From assembly GCA_030609445.1 (NCBI GenBank), contig JAUWCF010000024.1, forward strand, positions 1 through 9,405: a stretch of 9,405 nucleotides of DNA. Direction: 5' to 3'. Below, piece after piece: positions 1 through 8,703 of this stretch. The notes beneath the pieces were generated by a model. That model saw nothing but the letters and a program-made list of their open reading frames with translations, was not told the DNA's origin and did no database searches. This DNA comes from Thermoplasmatota archaeon (GTDB taxonomy: Archaea > Thermoplasmatota > E2 > DHVEG-1). The position numbers were made by a program, and so were the translations under genes. Positions within the stretch are counted from its first letter, which is position 1. Each line of letters opens with the position of its first letter.

Positions 1-2
1 CA

Positions 3-3253
<3,251 letters not shown>

Positions 3254-3257
3254 GGAG
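3254..3257 (+). promoter_or_regulatory. Ribosome binding site for the DUF6485 gene
   Basis: GGAG directly follows the ligA stop and lies 9 bases before the GTG at 3267. It supports the GTG start and operon membership. Confidence 0.5.
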
Positions 3258-3266
3258 AATATTGTT

Positions 3267-3464
3267 GTGGTAGAATGTAAAGTAGAAGAAAACAAGATGG
3301 ATTGTAACTGCACCTATCCCTGTGATAAAAAAGGGATGTGTTGTGAATGTATTAGTTATCATTGGAGTCGAAATGAACTTCCAGCTTGTTTTTTTCCAGA
3401 TGCTGTTGAACGGACCTATGATCGAAGTATTGAAAATTTTATTAGGGTTTATCAAGGAAAATAA
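3267..3464 (+). CDS. Small cysteine-rich DUF6485 family protein
   Basis: A 65-residue soluble protein of unknown function that I recognise as DUF6485, a family of short Cys-rich proteins in archaea and anaerobic bacteria. Eight cysteines are visible: C4, C13, C15, C19, C25, C26, C28 and C41, within [16 protein letters not shown] and a later LPACFFP. The conserved-looking tail [14 protein letters not shown] follows. The pattern suggests metal or Fe-S binding, but no function is established that I know of. The start is GTG at 3267, chosen because of the GGAG just upstream; the next in-frame ATG (3297) would lose the first Cys. It lies 13 bases after ligA on the same strand, so it is very likely co-transcribed with polX-ligA. 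A link to DNA repair is inferred from position only. The frame at 3322-3516 overlaps it and shows no protein signature. Confidence 0.85.
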   Translation: MVECKVEENKMDCNCTYPCDKKGMCCECISYHWSRNELPACFFPDAVERTYDRSIENFIRVYQGK

Positions 3465-3476
3465 TAGAATAAATAG

Positions 3477-3504
3477 TATGGAGGGTTTTCCAAAACCCTC
3501 TATA
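3477..3504 (+). terminator. Hairpin at the end of the polX-ligA-DUF6485 operon
   Basis: A perfect 9-base inverted repeat, GAGGGTTTT (3481-3489) and AAAACCCTC (3492-3500), is extended outward by a G-U pair and three A-T pairs to 3477/3504. It begins 12 bases after the DUF6485 stop, between convergent genes, and is followed by moderately T-rich sequence. It is a plausible transcription end or mRNA 3'-end stabiliser. Archaeal termination relies mainly on U-tracts, and the U-tract here is weak, so the terminator role is inferred. Confidence 0.55.
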
Positions 3505-3530
3505 TGTTTGTTATGATACTCATAAGAAGC

Positions 3531-3579
3531 GACATATGTCCTGTCCTAACACAGAAAACGATATTATTTACAGTAAATA
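3531..3579. repeat. Two further dyads in the convergent intergenic spacer
   Basis: GACATATGTC (3531-3540) is a perfect 10-base palindrome. TATTTAC-A-GTAAATA (3565-3579) is a 7-base inverted repeat around one base, ending 8 bases from the stop of the protease gene. The second could be an operator-like or 3'-end element. AT-rich DNA gives such dyads by chance, so function is uncertain. Confidence 0.3.
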
Positions 3580-3586
3580 TATACAC

Positions 3587-4288
3587 CTAGCCGCTCTGTT
3601 CATCAAGTGTTCGTATCTTTTTTCTAACAATTGTTATTGATATCAAAACGAAGCTGAATGCTGCAGCAAGACCTGTTAGTGTTCCTATCATTTCAAAAGA
3701 AACAAGAAAATTATAGAAACCATGTACAAATATTGCAAGAGCAAAATAAGGAATTATACGTATAAATGATGCATGTTTCATAATTGTTTGCCCATAGCCG
3801 TATCCTGTCCATGCGGTTGCAGATGCATGTAGAAGACATCCACCAAAACTTCTCATAATGATTAGAATGAAAAAGACGAGTAATCCTTTTGAGAAAAAAC
3901 TTGCTCCGTAAAGAAGATTTTCTGTTGCTGAAAAGCCAAGACCTGCAACAGCACCGTAGATGAGACCATCTTCTAGTTCATCGATTTCTTTTTTCACTGA
4001 TTTTAACCGCAAAGCAAGAGGCTTGGTAAATTCTTCAGCAATAGGAGCAACTACTATAACTGTGAGAAGAGGAATCATACTGCTGTCATGTATCGAAACG
4101 GCAAGTGAAAAACCTAATATTACTTCTAAAATAACTGCAGCAATTACAGCAATACTTGCACCCCATAAAAAACATAAGAGTACGGGTTTCCATCTCTCAC
4201 GATGATATTTTTCTGTGTTTCTAATCCACACCATATAAATAAGTGGAGGCAGAAATGACATGAATGCAAGAAGGATCCATTCAATCAT
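3587..4288 (-). CDS. PrsW family glutamic-type intramembrane protease
   Basis: A 233-residue membrane protein of the PrsW/APH-1/CAAX-protease superfamily. Bacterial PrsW performs site-1 cleavage of the anti-sigma factor RsiW; archaea have no sigma factors, so the substrate here is unknown. About seven hydrophobic segments are visible (near residues 3-21, 36-63, 71-83, 109-128, 135-150, 178-197 and 200-221). Superfamily motifs are EEFTK (E85-K89, between membrane segments), EDGLIYG (106-112), FSATENLLYG (119-128), H154 in LLHASATAWTGYGYG, and VHGFYNFL (188-195). These are the conserved acidic and His residues of the family, so it is probably active. ATG at 4288 is supported by a TATA-like box about 24 bases upstream, implying a leaderless mRNA. 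It is monocistronic and convergent to the polX-ligA operon. Family assignment is confident. Confidence 0.9.
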   Translation of the reverse strand: MIEWILLAFMSFLPPLIYMVWIRNTEKYHRERWKPVLLCFLWGASIAVIAAVILEVILGFSLAVSIHDSSMIPLLTVIVVAPIAEEFTKPLALRLKSVKKEIDELEDGLIYGAVAGLGFSATENLLYGASFFSKGLLVFFILIIMRSFGGCLLHASATAWTGYGYGQTIMKHASFIRIIPYFALAIFVHGFYNFLVSFEMIGTLTGLAAAFSFVLISITIVRKKIRTLDEQSG

Positions 4289-4308
4289 AAATTAGGAAAA
4301 CGAACTTG

Positions 4309-4316
4309 TTTTTATG
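4309..4316 (-). promoter_or_regulatory. TATA-like box for the PrsW-type protease
   Basis: On the minus strand this reads CATAAAAA. Its centre is about 24 bases before the ATG at 4288, so transcription would begin at or next to the start codon. No Shine-Dalgarno sequence is present, which agrees with a leaderless mRNA. Confidence 0.45.
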
Positions 4317-4514
4317 TAGTTTTTCAAAGAAACATGGCGTTTAAGGTAATATTAAAACTTTGATGATGAAAAACAAAAGTAGGGATATATTTTTAAATCA
4401 GATGTTGTTTTTGACATTGGGGGAGTCTGGGTTAGGTATCCTGGTGTTTTATCCCATCCCTAGTTACTTTTTTTCCAGGCTTCTCTATTTCCAATTTTTT
4501 AGAAAATAATGGAT
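4317..4514. other. Intergenic stretch with a G/C-richer segment, T-run and possible plus-strand promoter
   Basis: No protein-coding frame is credible here. On the plus strand there is a TATA-like TTTTTAAAT (about 4389-4397). About 25 bases later comes a clearly G/C-richer segment (about 4418-4461, with runs such as TGGGGGAGTCTGGG and ATCCCATCCC), then seven T's (4468-4474). TAGGGAT (4380-4386) and ATCCCTA (4456-4462) form an exact inverted repeat. This arrangement fits a small plus-strand RNA of about 50-55 bases, but no known RNA family is recognisable and I could not fold a convincing structure. It may equally be the 3' flank of the ABCE1 transcript. Confidence 0.2.
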
Positions 4515-6287
4515 TTACATCCTATAGTAATACTCACCGTTTTGTTTTTGTTGCCTATCCATATACGAATCAGTTTTGTTCACTCTTGGTCTATGTGTAT
4601 CCTCATCTCTTCTAAATGTAATATCAACATCTTTTAGGAAACGATTCATCCCTTCATGTAGGCTATAGGGTCCTCTTGCTCTCCCATTTTTTCCAGATTC
4701 TCCATCAAATACAACTAGTGCGTCAGAGACCATATCAATGAAATATACGTCATGATCAACAACCATTGCTGATTTCCCAGATTTCTCAACCACTCGTCGG
4801 AGCATTCTTGATACAAGCATTCTTTGCTCGCTATCTAGATATGCAGAAGGTTCATCTATAAGAAAGATATCTGCTTCTTTTACAAGACATGATGCAATAG
4901 CAACTCGCTGCAGCTCCCCCCCAGAAAGCGTGTCAAGTTGTCTGTCTAAAAGATACTTCAGATGCATTGGTTCGTAGACTTCTGCTTTCAAAAAAGAAGA
5001 AGTAAACAACTCCTGAGATGTTTTTTCAAAAAACTCACGAACGGATCCTTCATATTCAGGGGAGATATATTGAGGTTTATAACTTATTTTTAGATCAAAA
5101 TCTATAGCGCCTTCGGTTGGTTTTGTAACACCTGCCAGCATTTTCACAAACGTTGTTTTTCCAATGGCGTTAGGGCCAACAATACCTATAATCTCTCCTT
5201 GTCTAATAATGCCTCGTTCAACTTCAAGAGTAAATTCCTTAAATGCTTTTGTAAGATTATCATATGAGATAAGGATGTTCATTTCTTGACGTTGCTTAGG
5301 AGGATGGGCAAAAAACTCAATTTTTTCTGCAAAACGAAGGTTTTCCTCTTTAAGATACCCTGAAAGATACGTATTTATTGAATGCCGTACACTGCGCGGG
5401 AATGTAACAACACCATAGGCACCCTCGGTGCCATACATGATATGGACGTTATCGCATAAAAAATCTAGAACGGCGAGATCATGTTCGACAACAATGACTT
5501 TTTTTTCTTGAGAAAGTTCTCTAATGATTCTTGCCACCTTTAACCGTTGGAAAATGTCAAGATACGATGTTGGTTCATCAAAAAAATAGAGATCCACATC
5601 TTTAATTAGTGAGGCTGCAATTGAGACAAGCTGCAGCTCTCCACCTGAAATTGTCCCTTTTTCTATTTCTTTATCAAGAACTCCTTCTATTCCTAATTTT
5701 TCAACGATGGCATCAAAATTTCCTGAGTTATCTGCTTTTTTAAGTACATCTCTTATTTCTCCTTTTATAATCTTTGGTAATCTATCAACATATTGAGGTT
5801 TTAAGACACAGGATATTTTGTTGTCTGCAATTCCTTTGAAATGTTCGAATAATTCTGTTCCAGAATAATATTCAAGAACGGCATCCCAGGAGGATTTTTC
5901 TTCATATTTACCTAGATTAGGTGTAACCTGTCCGGAAAGTATCTTTATTGCTGTTGTTTTTCCAATCCCATTCTGACCAAGAATCCCGATGCAGGTTCCT
6001 TTTTTAGGAATTGGTAATCTAAAAAGTCGAAACTCGTTTTTTCCAAACTGATGAACCAGGTCCTCTTTTAGTTCTTCTGCAAGGCCAATTATTTTTATTG
6101 CGTCAAATGGACATTTATTAATGCAAATGCCACAACCAACACATAATTCTTCAGAGATTACAGGTTTTCCATCTTCTCCTTTAATGATGGTTTCATCTCC
6201 AGCTCGTACTCTAGGGCAGAATTTTATACACTCTAAGGCACATCTTTTTGGTTTGCATCTATCTTTTAACAGTACTGCGATACGCAT
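4515..6287 (-). CDS. ABCE1/Rli1 ribosome recycling ATPase
   Basis: A twin-ATPase iron-sulfur protein that splits ribosomes into subunits after termination or rescue, acting with aRF1 or aPelota. At 590 residues it has the normal archaeal length. The N-terminal ferredoxin-like domain has two 4Fe-4S Cys sets: C11, C16, C20, C24 and C49, C52, C55, C59. NBD1 has Walker A GQNGIGKTT (104-112), signature ISGGELQLVSIA and Walker B LYFFDEPTSYLD. NBD2 has Walker A GPNAIGKTT, signature LSGGELQRVAIA and Walker B IFLIDEPSAYLD, then a VVDHD switch His. NBD2's Walker A has Ala where Gly is usual (GPNGIGKTT); this lies outside the catalytic Lys-Thr and should be tolerated. The C-terminal RPRVNKTDSYMDRQQK region is typical of the family. 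ATG at 6287 gives the conserved MRIAVLLKDRC start, with a TATA-like box about 30 bases upstream. It has its own promoter, after the 72-residue gene. Confidence 0.97.
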   Translation of the reverse strand: MRIAVLLKDRCKPKRCALECIKFCPRVRAGDETIIKGEDGKPVISEELCVGCGICINKCPFDAIKIIGLAEELKEDLVHQFGKNEFRLFRLPIPKKGTCIGILGQNGIGKTTAIKILSGQVTPNLGKYEEKSSWDAVLEYYSGTELFEHFKGIADNKISCVLKPQYVDRLPKIIKGEIRDVLKKADNSGNFDAIVEKLGIEGVLDKEIEKGTISGGELQLVSIAASLIKDVDLYFFDEPTSYLDIFQRLKVARIIRELSQEKKVIVVEHDLAVLDFLCDNVHIMYGTEGAYGVVTFPRSVRHSINTYLSGYLKEENLRFAEKIEFFAHPPKQRQEMNILISYDNLTKAFKEFTLEVERGIIRQGEIIGIVGPNAIGKTTFVKMLAGVTKPTEGAIDFDLKISYKPQYISPEYEGSVREFFEKTSQELFTSSFLKAEVYEPMHLKYLLDRQLDTLSGGELQRVAIASCLVKEADIFLIDEPSAYLDSEQRMLVSRMLRRVVEKSGKSAMVVDHDVYFIDMVSDALVVFDGESGKNGRARGPYSLHEGMNRFLKDVDITFRRDEDTHRPRVNKTDSYMDRQQKQNGEYYYRM

Positions 6288-6313
6288 ATTTTAAAAAACG
6301 AGAAGATAAGGGT

Positions 6314-6321
6314 TATTTAAA
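6314..6321 (-). promoter_or_regulatory. TATA-like box for ABCE1
   Basis: The minus strand reads TTTAAATA, centred about 30 bases before the ATG at 6287, giving a predicted leader of only a few bases. There is no Shine-Dalgarno sequence. The box lies between the stop of the 72-residue gene and ABCE1, so ABCE1 can be transcribed on its own. Confidence 0.5.
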
Positions 6322-6332
6322 ATGTTTTTCTT

Positions 6333-6551
6333 TTATATCTTAGCGTAGACATTATCCATGTTTAGTTTGTATAATACTTCATACAAACGCTCGTTATCAA
6401 AATCACCTTCAATTTTTTCTAATATGTCATGTGTTTTAAAGAAAATATCCCATTCTTCGGGGACGCCGTTTAGTGTTTTGTGTATTGCACATTGAAATAT
6501 GTGTTTGCAAATAAGTACTCCATCTTCAAATGTTAATAATTCTTCTACCAT
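6333..6551 (-). CDS. Small hypothetical protein, 72 residues
   Basis: I do not recognise a family. The protein is acidic and soluble, with no membrane segment or signal peptide. It contains a CKHIFQCAIH stretch (C15, H17, C21, H24) that could bind a metal, though the spacing matches no zinc finger I can name. The C-terminal half (IEGDFDNERLYEVLYKLN) is predicted helical. ATG at 6551 is preceded by a G-rich GGGGGAT about 8-10 bases upstream, a weak ribosome-binding-site candidate, and by AT-rich sequence with TATA-like elements (6560-6630). It sits between the Cas4-like pair and ABCE1 on the same strand, 46 bases before the ABCE1 ATG. Balanced composition and an undisturbed frame argue that it is real, but short length and lack of homology keep confidence moderate. 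Confidence 0.55.
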   Translation of the reverse strand: MVEELLTFEDGVLICKHIFQCAIHKTLNGVPEEWDIFFKTHDILEKIEGDFDNERLYEVLYKLNMDNVYAKI

Positions 6552-6654
6552 AAATATATATCCCCCATTATAAAATCATTTCATTAATTAGAATAAGGTA
6601 TTTATTTATAAATCTTTTTATAATAAATTCAATATATATTATGATATACTGTTT
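6552..6654 (-). promoter_or_regulatory. Very AT-rich upstream region of the 72-residue gene
   Basis: Nearly all A/T. On the minus strand it contains TTTATAAATAAATACC (about 6597-6612) and TTTTATAAT (about 6568-6576), either of which could be a TATA box for the gene starting at 6551. The first would leave a leader of about 30 bases containing the GGGGGAT ribosome-binding-site candidate. No single promoter can be chosen. Confidence 0.3.
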
Positions 6655-7176
6655 TTAGATAAGGTTATCTCTACAATACTTTCTCATCGAGCACGCCCTA
6701 CATTTACCAGGATCACTATGATTCAGCTCTACCTCTCCATGATGTAATGAGTTCCTCATCGTTGTAATTGCTGATTCCAATTCAAACCTTAATTTCGGAT
6801 CAAACGGTATTTTAAAATCTGAGTCATTATATACAAGTCTACCATACGGAACAAAATCCCCGTAAGTCTCTTCTAAAAGTTGACAATACGTTGCAAGCTG
6901 CAGTACATGATTTTGCCATGGCATATGATGCGATCCTGACTTCAACTCAATTGGAATATACTTACCATTTTCAATAATTACATAATCAGGTTTTCCCGTG
7001 GTTCTATACCGTTTTGAAAAATATGGTTTAGCAGGAATATTCAAATCAGAATACGTAATTTTTCCTTTTGGAATTCTATATTGTTTCTTCTTATAAATTA
7101 CATTATTATGTATCTTTTTTGAGATGATAAGAAAAAAAACAGCTGATGCAAACAAGGCAATATTAACAATCAACAT
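6655..7176 (-). CDS. Cas4-like PD-(D/E)XK nuclease, C-terminal part with one membrane helix
   Basis: This 173-residue frame carries most of the Cas4/RecB-type catalytic core and the C-terminal Fe-S cysteines. An N-terminal hydrophobic helix (residues 2-18) is followed by KK. The active-site series is GKPD (D64), PIELKSG (E77, K79) and QLATY (Q93, Y97), then KCRACSMRKYC (C159, C162, C168), which gives three of the four Cas4 4Fe-4S ligands. The catalytic His and fourth Cys are missing here and occur in the upstream frame. ATG at 7176 lies 5 bases after that frame's stop. A Shine-Dalgarno-like GAGGTGAT (7189-7196) is upstream, though spacing is long. The frame is open further upstream (TTG at 7236), but that stretch reads as non-hydrophobic sequence and is unlikely to be translated. 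Either a separate subunit of a split nuclease or the second half of a gene broken by a one-base frameshift. Solitary: no cas1, cas2 or array nearby. Confidence 0.75.
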   Translation of the reverse strand: MLIVNIALFASAVFFLIISKKIHNNVIYKKKQYRIPKGKITYSDLNIPAKPYFSKRYRTTGKPDYVIIENGKYIPIELKSGSHHMPWQNHVLQLATYCQLLEETYGDFVPYGRLVYNDSDFKIPFDPKLRFELESAITTMRNSLHHGEVELNHSDPGKCRACSMRKYCRDNLI

Positions 7177-7181
7177 AAATT

Positions 7182-7460
7182 CTATAGAATCACCTCGTAG
7201 AAAATACCAATAATTGCAGCAATTAAAAACAGACAACCAGCCAGAGCATACCTTCTTGAACGTTTCATCTCATCTTGAATGCTATCAATTGCAATGCCAA
7301 GATCAACATGGGTTTTTTTACCTACCTCAAGTAAAGGCGAATCTGGTTCATATCCACATCTCTGCAGATACCAGGCAATGGAACAATACATATATTGACC
7401 AATTTCAGATGCACGGATAACATCGTTTCTGTTGAGTTGCGTCTGTCTGTTCCTCGCCAT
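7182..7460 (-). CDS. Cas4-like nuclease, N-terminal part with one membrane helix
   Basis: This 92-residue frame matches the N-terminal part of Cas4-family nucleases. RASEIGQYMYCSIAWYL (about residues 16-32) contains C26, the expected first Fe-S ligand, and GKKTHVDLG (47-55) contains H51, the expected active-site His. After the basic KRSRR (66-70) comes a hydrophobic helix (about 71-88), and the frame stops at TAG 7182-7184 just behind it. The rest of the nuclease is in the next frame. By the positive-inside rule both nuclease parts face the cytoplasm and the two helices form a hairpin with the break in its short external loop. ATG at 7460 is preferred over TTG at 7463 because a TATA-like box lies 29 bases upstream, fitting a leaderless mRNA. 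A one-base change near 7185-7200 would fuse both frames into one protein of about 265-270 residues. Confidence 0.75.
   Translation of the reverse strand: MARNRQTQLNRNDVIRASEIGQYMYCSIAWYLQRCGYEPDSPLLEVGKKTHVDLGIAIDSIQDEMKRSRRYALAGCLFLIAAIIGIFYEVIL
7189..7196 (-). promoter_or_regulatory. Shine-Dalgarno-like sequence between the two Cas4-like frames
   Basis: GAGGTGAT on the minus strand is an exact complement of the usual archaeal 16S 3' end. It overlaps the last codons of the first frame and ends 12 bases before the ATG at 7176, longer than ideal. A 12-base palindrome, ATTCTATAGAAT (7179-7190), lies between it and the ATG. It supports separate initiation of the second frame but could be chance coding sequence (Glu-Val-Ile). 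Confidence 0.4.
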
Positions 7461-7554
7461 CAACTGGAGGAGATGCAGTAGTACCTATTTATGCATTCTT
7501 TGCAGTTGGCTGAAAGTAAAAAAATCAGCAGCCATATAAGAAGCAATAATAATT
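7461..7554. promoter_or_regulatory. Divergent promoter region
   Basis: The spacer separates the Cas4-like gene (-) from the Vms1-like gene (+). On the minus strand CATAAATAG (7486-7493) is centred about 29 bases before the ATG at 7460, predicting a leaderless mRNA. On the plus strand ATATAA (7534-7539) would place transcription initiation near 7560-7563. The TTTAT element near 7489 could also serve the plus strand, giving a longer leader that includes the GGAGATGA sequence. Confidence 0.45.
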
Positions 7555-7556
7555 AT

Positions 7557-7564
7557 GGAGATGA
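7557..7564 (+). promoter_or_regulatory. Ribosome binding site deciding the Vms1-like start
   Basis: GGAGATGA matches the ideal GGAGGTGA at seven of eight bases and ends 5 bases before the ATG at 7570. It favours 7570 over the upstream in-frame ATGs at 7555 and 7561, which overlap this site. Confidence 0.5.
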
Positions 7565-7569
7565 GAAAT

Positions 7570-8646
7570 ATGAAAGTCGATTTAAACGAAATACTCCGAG
7601 AACTTTCAGAAATGTATGATGAGGATAGTTTCGATACATATGTCACTCTTTATCTTAAAAAAGATGCGTTAGATCAAAAATTTTTAGAAAGAAGAGAAAA
7701 AGCATGCAGGTCTCTTCTCAAAGGAGACGAAAAAAAAAATTTTACAGATACTATGGAGTCAATCAGAGAGTTTATTAAGAAAAATGTTTCTGCAAATATC
7801 GCAATTTTCGCCTCTCATAAATATAACGTTCTAAAAACTGTATCACTGCCTGTTGAGATAGATAATTCACTTATTGTTGACTCCTCACCATATATTCGTC
7901 CTCTCGCACGAATTCAGGACGAATGGGAGTCATTTACACTTGTGCTTCTTAGTTCAAATTATGCAAAAATATATTCACTTTCACTAGGTGAGATAGAGTA
8001 TGAAAAAAATCTTTCAAAAGACATCATGAATAGACATAAAAAAGGTGGATGTTCCCAAGCACGTTTCCAAAGGTTGAGGAAGGGCGCGATCCATGCGTTT
8101 TTAACTGAAGTTGTAGAAGCGCTTGAAAAAATTGCAGACAAACGGATTGTTCTCGCAGGGCCAGGTACTTCAAAAATACAGTTTAGAGATATGCTTCCAA
8201 AATATCTTGCGGAAAGAATTGTTGATGTCATTGACATAAGTATTGATGATGAAAAAGAACTGTTGAAAGAATCTGTTCGTCTTATTTCTGAACGGGAAGA
8301 AAAAAAAAGCCGTGAAGCAGTACAGCAACTCAAGGAGGAAATCCTCAAAGATGGTCTTGTAGCTTATGGAGCGGAGGAGACGTTGCAGGCGGTGAAAAAT
8401 GGGCAGGTTGAACTACTTATTGTTGAAAAAGATTATAAAATAAAAGGATGGATTTGTGAGAATTGTCAGATAGTTAAAGAAGGTTCTGTAAAAGAATGCC
8501 CGTATTGCGGGGGCTCTGTTTCTGAAGTGGATGTTATAGAAGAGATTTTAGAGTTTGCAGAAAGAACAGATGCGGATGTTGAATTTACCGATGATGAAGA
8601 AATCACTGATCTTGGCCATATTGGTGCGATTCTTCGATATAAGTAA
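7570..8646 (+). CDS. Vms1/ANKZF1-type peptidyl-tRNA hydrolase (eRF1-fold release factor)
   Basis: A paralogue of aRF1/eRF1 that in eukaryotes (Vms1/ANKZF1) frees nascent chains from tRNA on stalled 60S subunits. The archaeal role is inferred. The 358-residue chain (363 if started at 7555) has three parts. The N-terminal domain (about 1-130) has no NIKS or YxCxxxF stop-codon motif. The VLRF1-type central domain carries HKKGGCSQARFQRLRKGAIHAF (about 156-177), with Q163 as the expected catalytic glutamine in place of eRF1 GGQ, and VLAGPGTSK. The C-terminal eRF1 domain-3-like part has zinc-ribbon Cys C296, C299, C310, C313 and ends EFTDDEEITDLGHIGAILRY, as in aRF1. Lack of the decoding motif argues against it being aRF1. 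Start is chosen by the GGAGATGA site; the TATA position could instead imply leaderless initiation at 7561. It is divergent from the Cas4-like gene. The other ribosome gene, ABCE1, lies 1.3 kb away. Confidence 0.88.
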   Translation: MKVDLNEILRELSEMYDEDSFDTYVTLYLKKDALDQKFLERREKACRSLLKGDEKKNFTDTMESIREFIKKNVSANIAIFASHKYNVLKTVSLPVEIDNSLIVDSSPYIRPLARIQDEWESFTLVLLSSNYAKIYSLSLGEIEYEKNLSKDIMNRHKKGGCSQARFQRLRKGAIHAFLTEVVEALEKIADKRIVLAGPGTSKIQFRDMLPKYLAERIVDVIDISIDDEKELLKESVRLISEREEKKSREAVQQLKEEILKDGLVAYGAEETLQAVKNGQVELLIVEKDYKIKGWICENCQIVKEGSVKECPYCGGSVSEVDVIEEILEFAERTDADVEFTDDEEITDLGHIGAILRYK

Positions 8647-8662
8647 CTCTTTCACAAAACGT

Positions 8663-8670
8663 ATTTAAAA
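8663..8670 (+). promoter_or_regulatory. TATA-like box for the LKR-type dehydrogenase
   Basis: ATTTAAAA, about 38 bases before the ATG at 8704, predicts transcription starting near 8692 with a leader of about 12 bases. Separate expression from the upstream gene is therefore possible. Confidence 0.45.
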
Positions 8671-8691
8671 TCTCAAAAGATGAGGCTTTTT

Positions 8692-8696
8692 AGGAG
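8692..8696 (+). promoter_or_regulatory. Ribosome binding site for the LKR-type dehydrogenase
   Basis: AGGAG with 7 bases to the ATG at 8704, an ideal spacing that fixes this start. Confidence 0.65.
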
Positions 8697-8703
8697 TACA
8701 GTT

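Noticed and set aside
3322..3516. Plus-strand frame overlapping the end of the DUF6485 gene
   Set aside because: The DUF6485 frame explains this stretch, and the alternative frame runs through the operon-end hairpin with no protein-like motif.
4361..4369. TGATGATGA as a box C of a C/D guide RNA
   Set aside because: No CTGA box D or second box pair occurs downstream at a suitable distance on the plus strand.
4418..4462. tRNA or tRNA fragment suggested by the GGGTTAGG / TCCTGG wording
   Set aside because: No acceptor stem, anticodon arm or T-loop (GTTCAAATC-like) can be placed.
7226..7236. Programmed -1 frameshift at the T-run (G TTT TTA) joining the two Cas4-like frames
   Set aside because: Shifting there would replace the second half of the first membrane helix with non-hydrophobic residues (NCCNYWYF); the hydrophobic reading continues in the original frame to the stop, so a fusion point nearer 7185-7200 is needed.
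6655..7463. CRISPR-Cas locus on the basis of the Cas4-like protein
   Set aside because: There is no repeat-spacer array and no cas1, cas2 or effector gene in the window; Cas4-family nucleases also occur alone.
7461..7475. CTCCTCC before the Cas4-like ATG (minus strand) as a ribosome binding site
   Set aside because: It is the anti-Shine-Dalgarno sequence rather than its complement; it could at most pair with a binding site, not act as one.
7959..8348. Open frame of 129 codons on the minus strand inside the Vms1-like gene
   Set aside because: It lies antisense to a conserved protein, its translation is Ser/Arg/Phe-rich low-complexity sequence with no family motif, and no ribosome binding site is evident.
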